Shown here: one piece after another, positions 52,321 through 61,150 of the stretch
Numbering within the stretch: position 1 is the stretch's first letter
Layout of the letters: the number at the start of each line of letters is the position of its first letter
Source: Desnuesiella massiliensis
Lineage (GTDB): Bacteria > Bacillota > Clostridia > Clostridiales > Clostridiaceae
DNA: 64,000 bases
Direction: 5' to 3'
NCBI RefSeq assembly: GCF_001403615.1
Contig: NZ_LN879451.1
Coordinates: forward strand, 124,001-188,000
Notes under the pieces: model-generated
Seen by the model: the letters and a program-made list of their open reading frames with translations, nothing else
The model's database searches: none
What the model was told of the DNA's origin: nothing
Program-made: the position numbers and the translations under genes

Positions 52321-52965
52321 TTAATTATGTGGTGACATAGTCATATTCCACTTTCCATATATTTTATAGTTTGAGCATCCTGATTCAGTATATGCTGCCC
52401 AAACACTATCATTTAAATTTTTATTGTATATTGTTAGATTTTCAAGAACTGACTGTGTAAACTTGTATTGTGATGGGGTATCGTAAATAGCTGTTGTCCA
52501 TCCTAAAAACGCATGATTTAAACCGTCATCATTTGTTATACCAAAAGCAGAAGCCATATATTTATTAGCTCCTACACTACATGCATCAATAAATACAAAC
52601 TTGTAATATCCATAAGCTTTTGCTTTAATTTCAGCATCAGTAATTGCTGCTTCAGTTCCATTATATCCTGTAAAGATTTTACTAGTTACAGTTGTAGGTT
52701 GTGAACCATGTCCACTATAATAGAAACAATGAAGGGATGGTATATGTTCCATTAAGTTAGCTTTTGTAAAAGGCTCATCACTTGGTATTGGAGTATTGTA
52801 TCCAACATAATCAAAACACTCTTTTGCTTTAGTAGCTTGAGCTCCTGAGTAGAAAAAATACTTATCATATACAGAAAATCCTTCATACGCTTTAGCAACG
52901 AGGCCAAGCTGAGAAAATATTATAACAATACTTAACAAACTTACAAACATATGCTTTTTAAACAT
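52321..52965 (-). CDS. Secreted caspase-like cysteine peptidase (clan CD)
   Basis: About 214 residues after an ATG behind AGGAGGG. A signal peptide runs to about residue 26 (VAKA|YEG). The mature part has the clan CD dyad: a hydrophobic strand then SGHGS (His at about 86) and, 43 residues later, VFIDACSVG (Cys at about 129). This is the pattern of caspases, gingipains and metacaspase-like enzymes. At about 188 mature residues it is close to the minimal peptidase core, with no pro- or binding domain. Specificity is unknown. Confidence 0.75.
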   Translation of the reverse strand: MFKKHMFVSLLSIVIIFSQLGLVAKAYEGFSVYDKYFFYSGAQATKAKECFDYVGYNTPIPSDEPFTKANLMEHIPSLHCFYYSGHGSQPTTVTSKIFTGYNGTEAAITDAEIKAKAYGYYKFVFIDACSVGANKYMASAFGITNDDGLNHAFLGWTTAIYDTPSQYKFTQSVLENLTIYNKNLNDSVWAAYTESGCSNYKIYGKWNMTMSPHN

Positions 52966-53800
52966 TAAATAATTCACCCTCCTAAGATTTAATTATTAAT
53001 TTTATAAATAGATAAATAACTTTTATAAACATTTTACTTCATATTTCGCTAAGTAAGTAAAAATAGAACTAGCTTTATGCATTTTTAACTTTATGCAGTA
53101 AAGTTTATTAATATTTAAATGTCATAAATATAAAAATCATTTATCGAAGATGAGTTTTATATTATATTTAAATCAAATTTTCAAAAATAATTATAAGACT
53201 AGCCTATTTATGAGCTTAAATTATCTCATAATTTAATTTTGATAAATTTTACTTAAAAATTTAGAAGTTTCTGCACTAACTTTCAAGTATGTAATAAATA
53301 TAAAAGAAAAGTACAAATATAAAAATCACCCTAAGCATTTTAGTGTTTCGCGTAATAATAAATAAGCTCTCTGTATCTTCTACGCCCTCTAAAAACATTT
53401 GCATCCCTTATAAGTTAGGTATAGTATTTATTTTTTGAATTGCATACTACTACGCTTCTAGTATATTCTTGTCAAGGTATCATTCCAAGCTAACTAAATT
53501 ATTTATAGGCTTATTAATATATGTATATACATATTAACCTTAATCCAATCTATGACTAAAACTGTAGTACTTAATTAAAAAATTTTTTAAATTATGTATT
53601 TTTATCTTTAGACTCTAATTATCTATATGAATAGCAAAAAAGGATTTATAATCTAATACAAAGTCTATTAATAACTTTTTATCTAGATAGATTTCTCAAC
53701 AGTAAATTTTATTTCTTTAACAGCAGGGTAAAAGTAATTATAACAGCTTATACTTAAGTTATATCAATAAACTGTCTATAAAATTGATAATGGGGAAAAT
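52966..53800. other. Gene-poor AT-rich spacer
   Basis: About 830 bp with no ORF supported by a ribosome site. A minus-strand stretch near 53340-53410 reads MQMFLEGVEDTESLFIITRN and may be a coding remnant I cannot identify. Otherwise nothing seen; very low GC and many short repeats. Confidence 0.4.
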
Positions 53801-54110
53801 ACTAAATTTAACATAAGAATATACTCTAAGATCTATTCGATTGTTTAGCATGGTAAATTCGTGAGTTATCCAATAGCATAATAGCGTAGATATTCTCTAT
53901 CTCTTTAAGAAACTCTAGAGATACTTTAGTATCATACCTTTTATTTTCTGCAGCATTACTTGTCCAGTTTCATAGGTTATCATACTTAAAAATTTAATAC
54001 ATGGATGCTTACTAGTAACAAGAGTAATATAACTTTTTATTTCTTACGAACTATACTTTAATGATAAATTAGTAATCATGAATCATTATTCATCTTTGAA
54101 TAGACCATGT
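53770..54110 (-). pseudogene. Decayed IS630-type transposase remnant
   Basis: On the minus strand, two reading frames join to give YITLVTSKHPCIKF...MITYETGQVMLQ and then ENKRYDTKVSLEFLKEIENI with AIMLLDNSRIYHAK. This matches the catalytic core of IS630-family DDE transposases (the TYETGE strand, the DNxxIHxAK motif with the second Asp). At least one frameshift, stop codons and no ends are visible. The start is near 54110 and the end near 53770; both are approximate. Confidence 0.6.
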
Positions 54111-54608
54111 TCAATATTTTTCCTAATTATATTTTTATGGGCATGGCTCTAAATACAGTTAAGTATATCTGTATCTCTAACGTGCATACGTATATAAATA
54201 TTATATTTAAATATCATTCTAACTTTTTAAAAATCATATACTTTAGCATAATAGTTATGTCTTGATGTGATTTTTTCTTTCCTATAACAAACATACAATT
54301 AAATTTGCTTATTATCATAGCTTATAATTTTTATAATCTTATAGCTGTAGTTATTAGAATGATCTTAATAATCAACTGATTTTATATAGTATTGTTTCTT
54401 TTCAATAACTCTTCTTAAGTAGTTCTACAACATAATCTTTTATAGAGCGTAAAATTTAAGAGATTAGATCCGAATTTGGGCAGTTTCTATATTTATATTT
54501 TTTCTTTATATTTACATATTATATGTTCTATTCCTTTTTGTCAATAATATGTAAATTGAAATAATCTCATAAAATTACGATAAAATTACCTTTCACTTTT
54601 TAAACAGA
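54111..54608. other. Gene-free AT-rich spacer upstream of the ileS terminator
   Basis: About 500 bp with no ORF, RNA or repeat that I can support. Confidence 0.4.
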
Positions 54609-54656
54609 AAAAGCTAGGTTAAAACAGAACTTAAATCTCCGTTTTAACTCAGCTTC
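54609..54656 (-). terminator. Terminator of ileS
   Basis: Stem AAGCTGAGTTAAAACGG / CTGTTTTAACCTAGCTT on the minus strand, with a 14-base loop and a following TTTTTCTGTTT. Confidence 0.8.
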
Positions 54657-54685
54657 TATTTATTCAGCAGTATTATATAATAATC

Positions 54686-57600
54686 TTATTTAACCACTTC
54701 TACAGCAATATCAAACTTTTCTCCGTTTATATTGCATTCTGTATAGCTAAATTCACCATTATAAACTATTTCTAAGGTTAAGGTTTCTTTCTTAATTACC
54801 TCAGCAAATTTCTTAACTACTTCTACTAGCATATCATTGTTAGCTACATATAGGTTAATCTTATCTGCTACTTCAAAACCGCTTTCCTTTCTCATGTTTT
54901 GGATCTTGCTTATGATTTCTCTTAAGTGACCTTCTTCTTTTAGAGCTTCTGTGATAGTTGTATCTAGTACTACTCCTACTTCACCTTCACCAGCAAAAGC
55001 ATAACCTTCTAATCCTTGCATTGTCACAAGTAAGTTTTCGCTGTTTAGCTCTATTTCTGTACCATCTACATTTATAGTTACAGTATTACCCTTTTGGATA
55101 GTTTGAGCAAGCTCCATTTGGTTTCTAGCAGCTATTTCTTTTCTTATGCCAGGTATCATCTTACCATACGCTTTGCCTAGCACAGGTAGATTTGGTTTTA
55201 TTTCAAAGTTAACATATTTTGAAAGGTCTGCTCCAAATTCTACTTCCTTGATATTTAATTCATCTCTTATTATGTCTCCATAATACTCTGGAAGAGACTT
55301 AGCGCTCATAAGCATTTTAGAAAGTGGCTGTCTGTTCTTTATATTAGCTCCATTTCTAGCACTTCTTCCTAACTTAACTATTCTATAAGCCATTTCCATT
55401 TCTTCTTCTAGCTCTTTGTTAACTAAGTCTTCTCTGTACTCTGGCCATGAGCATAGGTGTAAGCTCTCTTCAGCTTTTTGATCTAGATTAACCACTAGAT
55501 TTTGATATATTTCTTCTGTGATAAATGGAACAAATGGCGCTGCTACTTTGCATATAGTCACTAATACTTTATATAATGTTACATAAGCTCCTATCTTATC
55601 ATCAGTTAATTCTTCACTCCAGTATCTTGCTCTGTTTCTTCTTACATACCAGTTAGAAAGCTCATCTACAAACTCTTCTATAGATAATGCAGCTTGAGTT
55701 ATTCTATAGTTTTCTAAATCCTCATCTACGGATTTAACTAAAGTGTTTAATTTTGATATTATCCACTTATCCATTACATTGTCTGAAGTAAAATCAGCAT
55801 ATTTTGTAGCATCAAACTGATCTATCTCAGCATATAGCACATAGAAGGAGTACACATTCCATAAAGTGCTTAGGAACTTTCTTTGAGCCTCTGCCACGTC
55901 ATCCTTTGAGAATCTTGTTGGAAGCCATGGTGCACTAGCAGTGTAGAAATGCCATCTTGTAGAATCTGCTCCTTGAGTTTCTATAACATCGATTGGGTCT
56001 ACTACGTTTCCTTTATGCTTTGACATCTTAATTCCTTGCTTATCTAAAACGTGTCCTAGCACTACGCAGTTTTCAAAAGGCTTCTTATCAAATATAGATG
56101 TAGATATAGCAAGTAATGTATAGAACCATCCTCTTGTTTGGTCTACAGCCTCTGAAATAAACTGCGCTGGGAAGTTAGCTTCAAATATTTCCTTATTTTC
56201 AAAGGGATAGTGATATTGAGCAAAAGGCATGGAGCCTGAGTCGAACCAGCAGTCTATAACCTCTGCAGTTCTCTTCATTTCCTTACCGCACTTTTCACAT
56301 TTTAAATGCACATTATCTATATATGGTTTATGAAGTTCTATGCCTTCTGGCACATTGATTCCTTTATTCTTTAATTCTTCAACACTGCCTATGCACTCTC
56401 TATGACCGCAATCGCATTCCCATATTGGCAGTGGTGTTCCCCAGTATCTGTCTCTGGATATACCCCAGTCGATTACACCTTCTAAGAATTTACCCATTCT
56501 ACCCGTTCTCACGTTGTCAGGATACCAGTTTATATTGTTATTGTTCTCTAAAAGCTTATCTCTTAGAGAAGTCATTCTTACAAACCAGCTTTCCCTTGGA
56601 TAGTATAATAATGGTGTATCACATCTCCAACAGTGTGGATAGGAGTGTGTAAACTTCTCCGATTTATATAGCATATTGTTTTCTTGCATGTACTCAAGGA
56701 TCTTGGGGTCTGCCTTTTTAACGGAAACCCCTGCCCAAGGCTCTACGCAGTCAACAAATTTACCTTCTGCATCTACTAGGTTTATTAATGGAAGATTATA
56801 TTGTTTGCACACTAGGTTATCATCTTCACCATAAGCTGGTGCTGTATGAACTATACCTGTACCATCTGTTAGGGTAACGAAGTCTCCATGGATTACTATG
56901 AAGGCCTTTTCTTCTGGTGTATAGAACTTAAATAATTGTTCATACTCTAAGCCTAATATAGCTTCTCCCTTAAATTCCTTAACTACTTCATATTCTACTT
57001 CTCCAAGAGCTTTTCCTATTAGCTCCTTTGCTAATATATAAGTCTCTTCTCCAACCTTGATTTCTGCATAATCATATTTTTTATTTATGGTTAACGCTAC
57101 GTTAGAAGGTAGTGTCCAAGGAGTTGTTGTCCAAGCTAATATGAACTTGTTTTCTTCTCCCTTTACTTTAAACTTAACAAAAGCTGTAGATTCCTTTACA
57201 TCCTTATAGCCTTGAGCTACTTCGTGAGAAGATAGACCTGTTCCACATCTTGGGCAGTAAGGTAGAACCTTATGTCCTTTGTATAATAGGTTTTTATCCC
57301 ACATTTGTTTTAATGCCCACCATACAGACTCTATATAGTTGTTATGGTAAGTAACATAAGGATTATCCATGTCTACCCAGAAGCCTATTTTTTCAGACAT
57401 ATCCTTCCACATGCTTGAATAGGTAAATACGCTTTCCTTACATTGCTTTATGAAATCTTCTACTCCATACTTTTCTATCTCTTGCTTTCCTGAGATACCA
57501 AGCTTCTTTTCGATTTCAAGCTCTACTGGAAGCCCATGAGTATCCCAACCAGCTTTTCTTAAAACCTTATAGCCTTTCATTACTTTATATCTTGGGATAA

Positions 57601-57799
57601 GATCCTTCATAACTCTTGTTAAAACGTGGCCTATATGTGGCTTACCATTAGCCGTTGGCGGTCCATCATAAAAAGTAAAATATTCTGCATCTGGATTTAA
57701 ATCAAAATTCTTTTGAACAACATCTTTTTCTTCCCAAAGCTTTAATATATCTTTTTCTATATCTACAAAGCTCCTTGAAGAGTCAATTTTTTTGTACAT
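54686..57799 (-). CDS. ileS: Isoleucyl-tRNA synthetase
   Basis: A 1037-residue class I synthetase charging tRNA-Ile. HIGH is in ANGKPHIGHVL and KMSKS is KMSKHKGNV. An editing CP1 domain and C-terminal anticodon-binding region are present; length and the KMSKHKGN form suggest the type-2 (eukaryote-like, usually mupirocin-tolerant) clade, which I infer. Zinc-site CxxC pairs (CPRCGTG, CDCGHREC and CEKCGKEM) are visible. Controlled by an upstream T-box. Confidence 0.96.
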   Translation of the reverse strand: MYKKIDSSRSFVDIEKDILKLWEEKDVVQKNFDLNPDAEYFTFYDGPPTANGKPHIGHVLTRVMKDLIPRYKVMKGYKVLRKAGWDTHGLPVELEIEKKLGISGKQEIEKYGVEDFIKQCKESVFTYSSMWKDMSEKIGFWVDMDNPYVTYHNNYIESVWWALKQMWDKNLLYKGHKVLPYCPRCGTGLSSHEVAQGYKDVKESTAFVKFKVKGEENKFILAWTTTPWTLPSNVALTINKKYDYAEIKVGEETYILAKELIGKALGEVEYEVVKEFKGEAILGLEYEQLFKFYTPEEKAFIVIHGDFVTLTDGTGIVHTAPAYGEDDNLVCKQYNLPLINLVDAEGKFVDCVEPWAGVSVKKADPKILEYMQENNMLYKSEKFTHSYPHCWRCDTPLLYYPRESWFVRMTSLRDKLLENNNNINWYPDNVRTGRMGKFLEGVIDWGISRDRYWGTPLPIWECDCGHRECIGSVEELKNKGINVPEGIELHKPYIDNVHLKCEKCGKEMKRTAEVIDCWFDSGSMPFAQYHYPFENKEIFEANFPAQFISEAVDQTRGWFYTLLAISTSIFDKKPFENCVVLGHVLDKQGIKMSKHKGNVVDPIDVIETQGADSTRWHFYTASAPWLPTRFSKDDVAEAQRKFLSTLWNVYSFYVLYAEIDQFDATKYADFTSDNVMDKWIISKLNTLVKSVDEDLENYRITQAALSIEEFVDELSNWYVRRNRARYWSEELTDDKIGAYVTLYKVLVTICKVAAPFVPFITEEIYQNLVVNLDQKAEESLHLCSWPEYREDLVNKELEEEMEMAYRIVKLGRSARNGANIKNRQPLSKMLMSAKSLPEYYGDIIRDELNIKEVEFGADLSKYVNFEIKPNLPVLGKAYGKMIPGIRKEIAARNQMELAQTIQKGNTVTINVDGTEIELNSENLLVTMQGLEGYAFAGEGEVGVVLDTTITEALKEEGHLREIISKIQNMRKESGFEVADKINLYVANNDMLVEVVKKFAEVIKKETLTLEIVYNGEFSYTECNINGEKFDIAVEVVK

Positions 57800-57850
57800 A
57801 TTTCTTTCCCCTTTCCATATTCAATATTATGTGCTATTATGTGCTTCAAA

Positions 57851-58135
57851 TAAAAAAACTCCATCCCGCAGGACGAAGTTGTATTCGCTATACCACCTAA
57901 AGGTTATACTGCCCTATTTAAATTTTAAATACATATTACACTTACATAGGCAGCTTATTTCAAGCACATTATTATGCTCTATTCCTTAACGCAGAACTAC
58001 GGGCTCACTTACTTTAATAGCATATTTCAGCTGCCAACTCCTAGGTGATTTTCTTTAAATTCTCCCTATGGCTTCGCACCTACCGCCACTCTCTGAAAGG
58101 CTTAAACTTAAATACTTTTCCTATTCACAGTTTTT
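57851..58135 (-). promoter_or_regulatory. T-box leader of ileS
   Basis: The T-box motif AGGTGGTATAGCGAA (57898-57884, minus strand) is followed by a terminator stem AACTTCGTCC / GGATGGAGTT with a T-run (57880-57850). Upstream lies stem I with an AGAGA-type bulge (AGAGAGTGGCGG). Uncharged tRNA would favour the antiterminator. The specifier codon is expected to be ATT or ATC, but I could not place it with confidence. Confidence 0.88.
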
Positions 58136-58146
58136 AATTACCTTTG

Positions 58147-58175
58147 ATTATATTATAACTAAAGAATATTGTCAA
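58147..58175 (-). promoter_or_regulatory. Consensus promoter of ileS
   Basis: Minus-strand TTGACA (58175-58170) and TATAAT (58152-58147) with a 17-bp spacer, both perfect. It begins immediately after the hepT stop codon and starts the T-box leader at about 58140. Confidence 0.8.
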
Positions 58176-58177
58176 TT

Positions 58178-58573
58178 TCAAAAATTACTCTCTAAAAAGT
58201 TTTTTAAGCTACTAAATTCCTTAATGTAGGTTTCCTTAATTCTCTTAACTATCTCCTTAGCTGCATCTTCATCGTACATATGTGAAGTTCTATTCCTATC
58301 TAACATCATTTCAATCCAAATGTCCCCATCAGAAATCACTCTATGCATAAAGGCAGTTTTAATAGTACTTCTAGGTGCTAAAGCCTCATCTAAAACTCCC
58401 TGATCCTCTAAATATAACTTCATAGCCTTCCAGCTTTGTTCAAAGGTAAATTCAAACCTTTGAATAATTCCGTCCACTATTATATCATCAGAAATATCCT
58501 TTTCTAAGGCTTCCTGTAATCTACTTAAGGCATTAGTAAAATCTTTAATTCTTTCATTTAATTTTTTACCCAT
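58178..58573 (-). CDS. hepT: HEPN-domain toxin of the MntA-HepT pair
   Basis: A 131-residue all-helical HI0074-type protein. The toxin motif Rx4HxY is present as RNRTSHMY, the RNase or target of the antitoxin AMPylation. GQSW-like FEQSWKAMKLYL is typical. It overlaps mntA by 9 bases. Together with MntA it forms a type VII toxin-antitoxin module. Confidence 0.88.
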   Translation of the reverse strand: MGKKLNERIKDFTNALSRLQEALEKDISDDIIVDGIIQRFEFTFEQSWKAMKLYLEDQGVLDEALAPRSTIKTAFMHRVISDGDIWIEMMLDRNRTSHMYDEDAAKEIVKRIKETYIKEFSSLKNFLESNF

Positions 58574-58859
58574 TATATATGATTACCCCTTCCTCTAATA
58601 TATTATTTATCAGCTCTTTCTTGCTTATTTCATTAAAAGATAATATATCAAAACTCAAGGGAGTAGTTACTTCATTTATATCCATACTAATTTTCGCTAA
58701 AACTCGATGAGTAATCTCCTCACCAAATATGCATAGATCTACATCTGAATTATATTTATTATCGCCTCTAGCTCTAGAACCAAATAATACTACCTTTTCA
58801 ATTTGTGAATACTTATCAAAGATTTGTTGCAATTGAAATTTTAATTTATCATCCAACAT
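58566..58859 (-). CDS. mntA: MNT-domain nucleotidyltransferase antitoxin (MntA)
   Basis: A 97-residue minimal nucleotidyltransferase. GSRARGDNKYNSDVD fits the Gx(S)X10DxD motif. It transfers AMP to the HepT toxin in known pairs. Start chosen at 58859 (MLDD) with GGGAG upstream; an ATG five codons earlier is possible. Confidence 0.88.
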   Translation of the reverse strand: MLDDKLKFQLQQIFDKYSQIEKVVLFGSRARGDNKYNSDVDLCIFGEEITHRVLAKISMDINEVTTPLSFDILSFNEISKKELINNILEEGVIIYNG

Positions 58860-59001
58860 TATTATATCTCCCATACCAAGAAGTATTAACCTTTATATCC
58901 TTTATTATAACACAAAATTGTTATAAAATTAAGGGAAAACAAAAATGCCTTCCCTTGTAACATGAGATTATTTAGCTGCTTCTAGTATAGTCTCTTTGCT
59001 T

Positions 59002-59157
59002 TTATTTATTTGTTGTAGATCCATTAATATTAGTATTAAGCTTATAATCACTATTATTAGTAAGTGAAGCATTTAGTGCATCTATGGTTGCACTATCTCC
59101 CATATTGTCAATAGCTTTATTTACTTTAACATTTTTGGTTTTCTTATTTCTATTCAT
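59002..59157 (-). CDS. 51-residue protein, function unknown
   Basis: The ATG at 59157 has AAAGGAG 10 bases upstream. The protein starts with a basic, asparagine-rich stretch (MNRNKKTKNVKVNKAID) and is otherwise hydrophilic with many N, S and T residues. No TM segment or domain. It follows the XRE-TPR regulator gene on the same strand and may be its small partner. Confidence 0.55.
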   Translation of the reverse strand: MNRNKKTKNVKVNKAIDNMGDSATIDALNASLTNNSDYKLNTNINGSTTNK

Positions 59158-59244
59158 AAGAAGGACTCCTTTCATACTGTAAACATATATTTATACAGTT
59201 ATAGCATTTGCATATTATTTATCAATATGCATGGTAAAAAGAGA

Positions 59245-60333
59245 CTACATAGCCCTATCTTTTAAAGTTCTTACCTCTTCTACTATATCAGTAAACTCCT
59301 CATGCTCCCTTATAGGGTCAAGGCTAGGATCTTCAAGCATTTTGCTTATATTTTCATATAAATTCATAGTAAGTGAGCGTTCTCCCACTTCCATGTCATT
59401 AAAGCACCATATATTATTAATCTGCGAAGCCTTATTAATGTCCTGTTTTTTTATCTCCCCTAGCATAAGCTTCAACATTTCAATAGCTTTACGCTTATCA
59501 TTTTTCTGTATATATATTTCAGCTAGATTATAGTACTCCATGAATAAATTTAGAGCTGTTGCTTGCTTAAATTTAATAGGCAATTGAGAATACCTTTCTG
59601 CTATATCAAAATCTTTTTCATATTTTCTGTAGGAACCAGCAAGAGACATGCAAGTAAGGGATATATCATGAATACTCTTGTATAATTTACTTTGAAGTAT
59701 TCTTCTTGCTTCTTTAAGCTTACCTTGCCTAATATATACACTAGACAATATATCATTAGGATCACAGTGACTCCTATGCATTTTGTTTAGTACTTCTACA
59801 GCTTTATCATATTCCTCTAAATCTGAATAAAGCGCTCCTAATTGAAATAATGATGGTTCCACCAATTCTACATCCATTGAATTTGCCACTACTTCTTCCA
59901 AAAGCTCTATAGAATATTTTATCATATTATTATACTTTTCTTCATCGCCACCTTTCCAAGAATAGGCGAAAAATAAATAAGCTATTCTAAACTTTAAAAG
60001 ATAGCTGGAAGGATATTTTTTCATATAATCCTCACTTAATTCTACAGCGGCATTAAAATTCTCATTGCTGCTAAAAGCTGCTTCACATTCCTTAAATATT
60101 TCTATCACTTCTTCTTTAGATATATCAATTTTAAAATTTAAAAGCTTATCTATAGTCACATTAAAAAAGGTAGCCAGCACAGGTAACAAAGTGATATCTG
60201 GATAAGAAGCTCCGCTTTCCCATTTTGAGACAGCTGCTGTAGAAACTCCTATAAAGCTTGCTAACTGTTCCTGAGTTATGGATTTTTCTTTTCTTAATCT
60301 ATATATAACTTCTCCTATGATTAATTTATTCAA
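59245..60333 (-). CDS. XRE-family regulator with TPR-like repeats
   Basis: About 362 residues; TTG start at 60333 with TAGGAG 8 bases upstream. An N-terminal HTH (LRKEKSITQEQLASFIGVSTAAVSKWESGASYPD) is followed by about 280 residues of helical repeats of TPR type. This architecture resembles Rgg/PlcR/Rap-like or starvation regulators that respond to peptides. No peptide gene is certain; the 51-residue gene downstream is a candidate partner only by position. Confidence 0.85.
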   Translation of the reverse strand: MNKLIIGEVIYRLRKEKSITQEQLASFIGVSTAAVSKWESGASYPDITLLPVLATFFNVTIDKLLNFKIDISKEEVIEIFKECEAAFSSNENFNAAVELSEDYMKKYPSSYLLKFRIAYLFFAYSWKGGDEEKYNNMIKYSIELLEEVVANSMDVELVEPSLFQLGALYSDLEEYDKAVEVLNKMHRSHCDPNDILSSVYIRQGKLKEARRILQSKLYKSIHDISLTCMSLAGSYRKYEKDFDIAERYSQLPIKFKQATALNLFMEYYNLAEIYIQKNDKRKAIEMLKLMLGEIKKQDINKASQINNIWCFNDMEVGERSLTMNLYENISKMLEDPSLDPIREHEEFTDIVEEVRTLKDRAM

Positions 60334-60349
60334 AGCAATCACTCCTAAA

Positions 60350-60366
60350 CTAAATTATATATTTAG
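60350..60366. promoter_or_regulatory. AT-rich palindrome before the XRE gene
   Basis: CTAAATTATATATTTAG is a palindrome lying 17 bp upstream of the start codon; possible autoregulatory site, but AT-rich palindromes arise easily here. Confidence 0.35.
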
Positions 60367-60494
60367 TATACAGTAACACCTTTCCCTTACCAATGGACGG
60401 GTAGTTGATTATGATGGAAGATAATTAACCTATGGTTAATTTCATATATAAATTGCTTTAATCATTAAGAAAAATGAGAATGCTCCAATCACAG

Positions 60495-60980
60495 TTATTC
60501 TTCTACAACAACTTTAACTATATATTCCACAAAATGATCTTCGTCCCAACCCGCATAAATAAAATAAGTGTATTCGCCTGCTTCTTTGGGAACTCTGATA
60601 CTATCATTAGTCAAATCAATATCTTTAAGAACATAGTTTTCTTTATCTGTTCCTAAGACTTGCTTTACATTGAAATTTTTTATGTTTTTATTTGAAGATA
60701 ACATTAACTTCAAATGGCCCTCTCCTGGTACTTTATATGGTTTTATTTTTTTAGCTACTTCAACTACTCTATATCCTAGATTAGAATTTGAGTTTTTAAA
60801 GCTAGACCAATTATATTCATTTTTAGTAGCCTCAAACTTTTTGCCATTAACTTTAACTATTAAGTTTGGAGCCGATAATGGAAGGTTTATTTGAGTACTT
60901 TCATACATGAAAATCAGTATTATTATAAGTAATCCTATTAAAATAAATTTATTTTTAGCTATTGATTTATTTTTTTCCAT
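60495..60980 (-). CDS. Membrane-anchored extracytoplasmic protein, function unknown
   Basis: A 161-residue protein with an N-terminal TM helix (KFILIGLLIIILIFMYES, about 11-28) and a beta-rich domain ending in an Ig-like stretch (VPKEAGEYTYFIYAGWDEDHFVEYIVKVVVEE). AAAGGAGG precedes the ATG. No family recognised. Confidence 0.7.
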   Translation of the reverse strand: MEKNKSIAKNKFILIGLLIIILIFMYESTQINLPLSAPNLIVKVNGKKFEATKNEYNWSSFKNSNSNLGYRVVEVAKKIKPYKVPGEGHLKLMLSSNKNIKNFNVKQVLGTDKENYVLKDIDLTNDSIRVPKEAGEYTYFIYAGWDEDHFVEYIVKVVVEE

Positions 60981-61150
60981 AACAAACCTCCTTTCATATT
61001 AATACGTCATAAATCTTGTATAGTTTCTGTTATGTAATTATTGAATAAATGCTTATTACACCGTTTACATAAAGAGCTAATTAATGATAATATATTTATG
61101 TTGAGTAAATTTATACATTTTAAAAATCCTATTAAAGAGGAGGACTAATC

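Noticed and set aside
52966..54685. CRISPR array or structured RNA in the long AT-rich gap
   Set aside because: No regularly spaced repeats; only the transposase remnant is supportable.
57792..57989. 65-codon plus-strand ORF over the ileS leader
   Set aside because: Lies antisense to the T-box and its terminator; chance ORF.
57851..58135. Exact specifier codon of the ileS T-box
   Set aside because: Several ATT/ATC triplets fit and I could not fold stem I reliably by eye, so I do not assign one.
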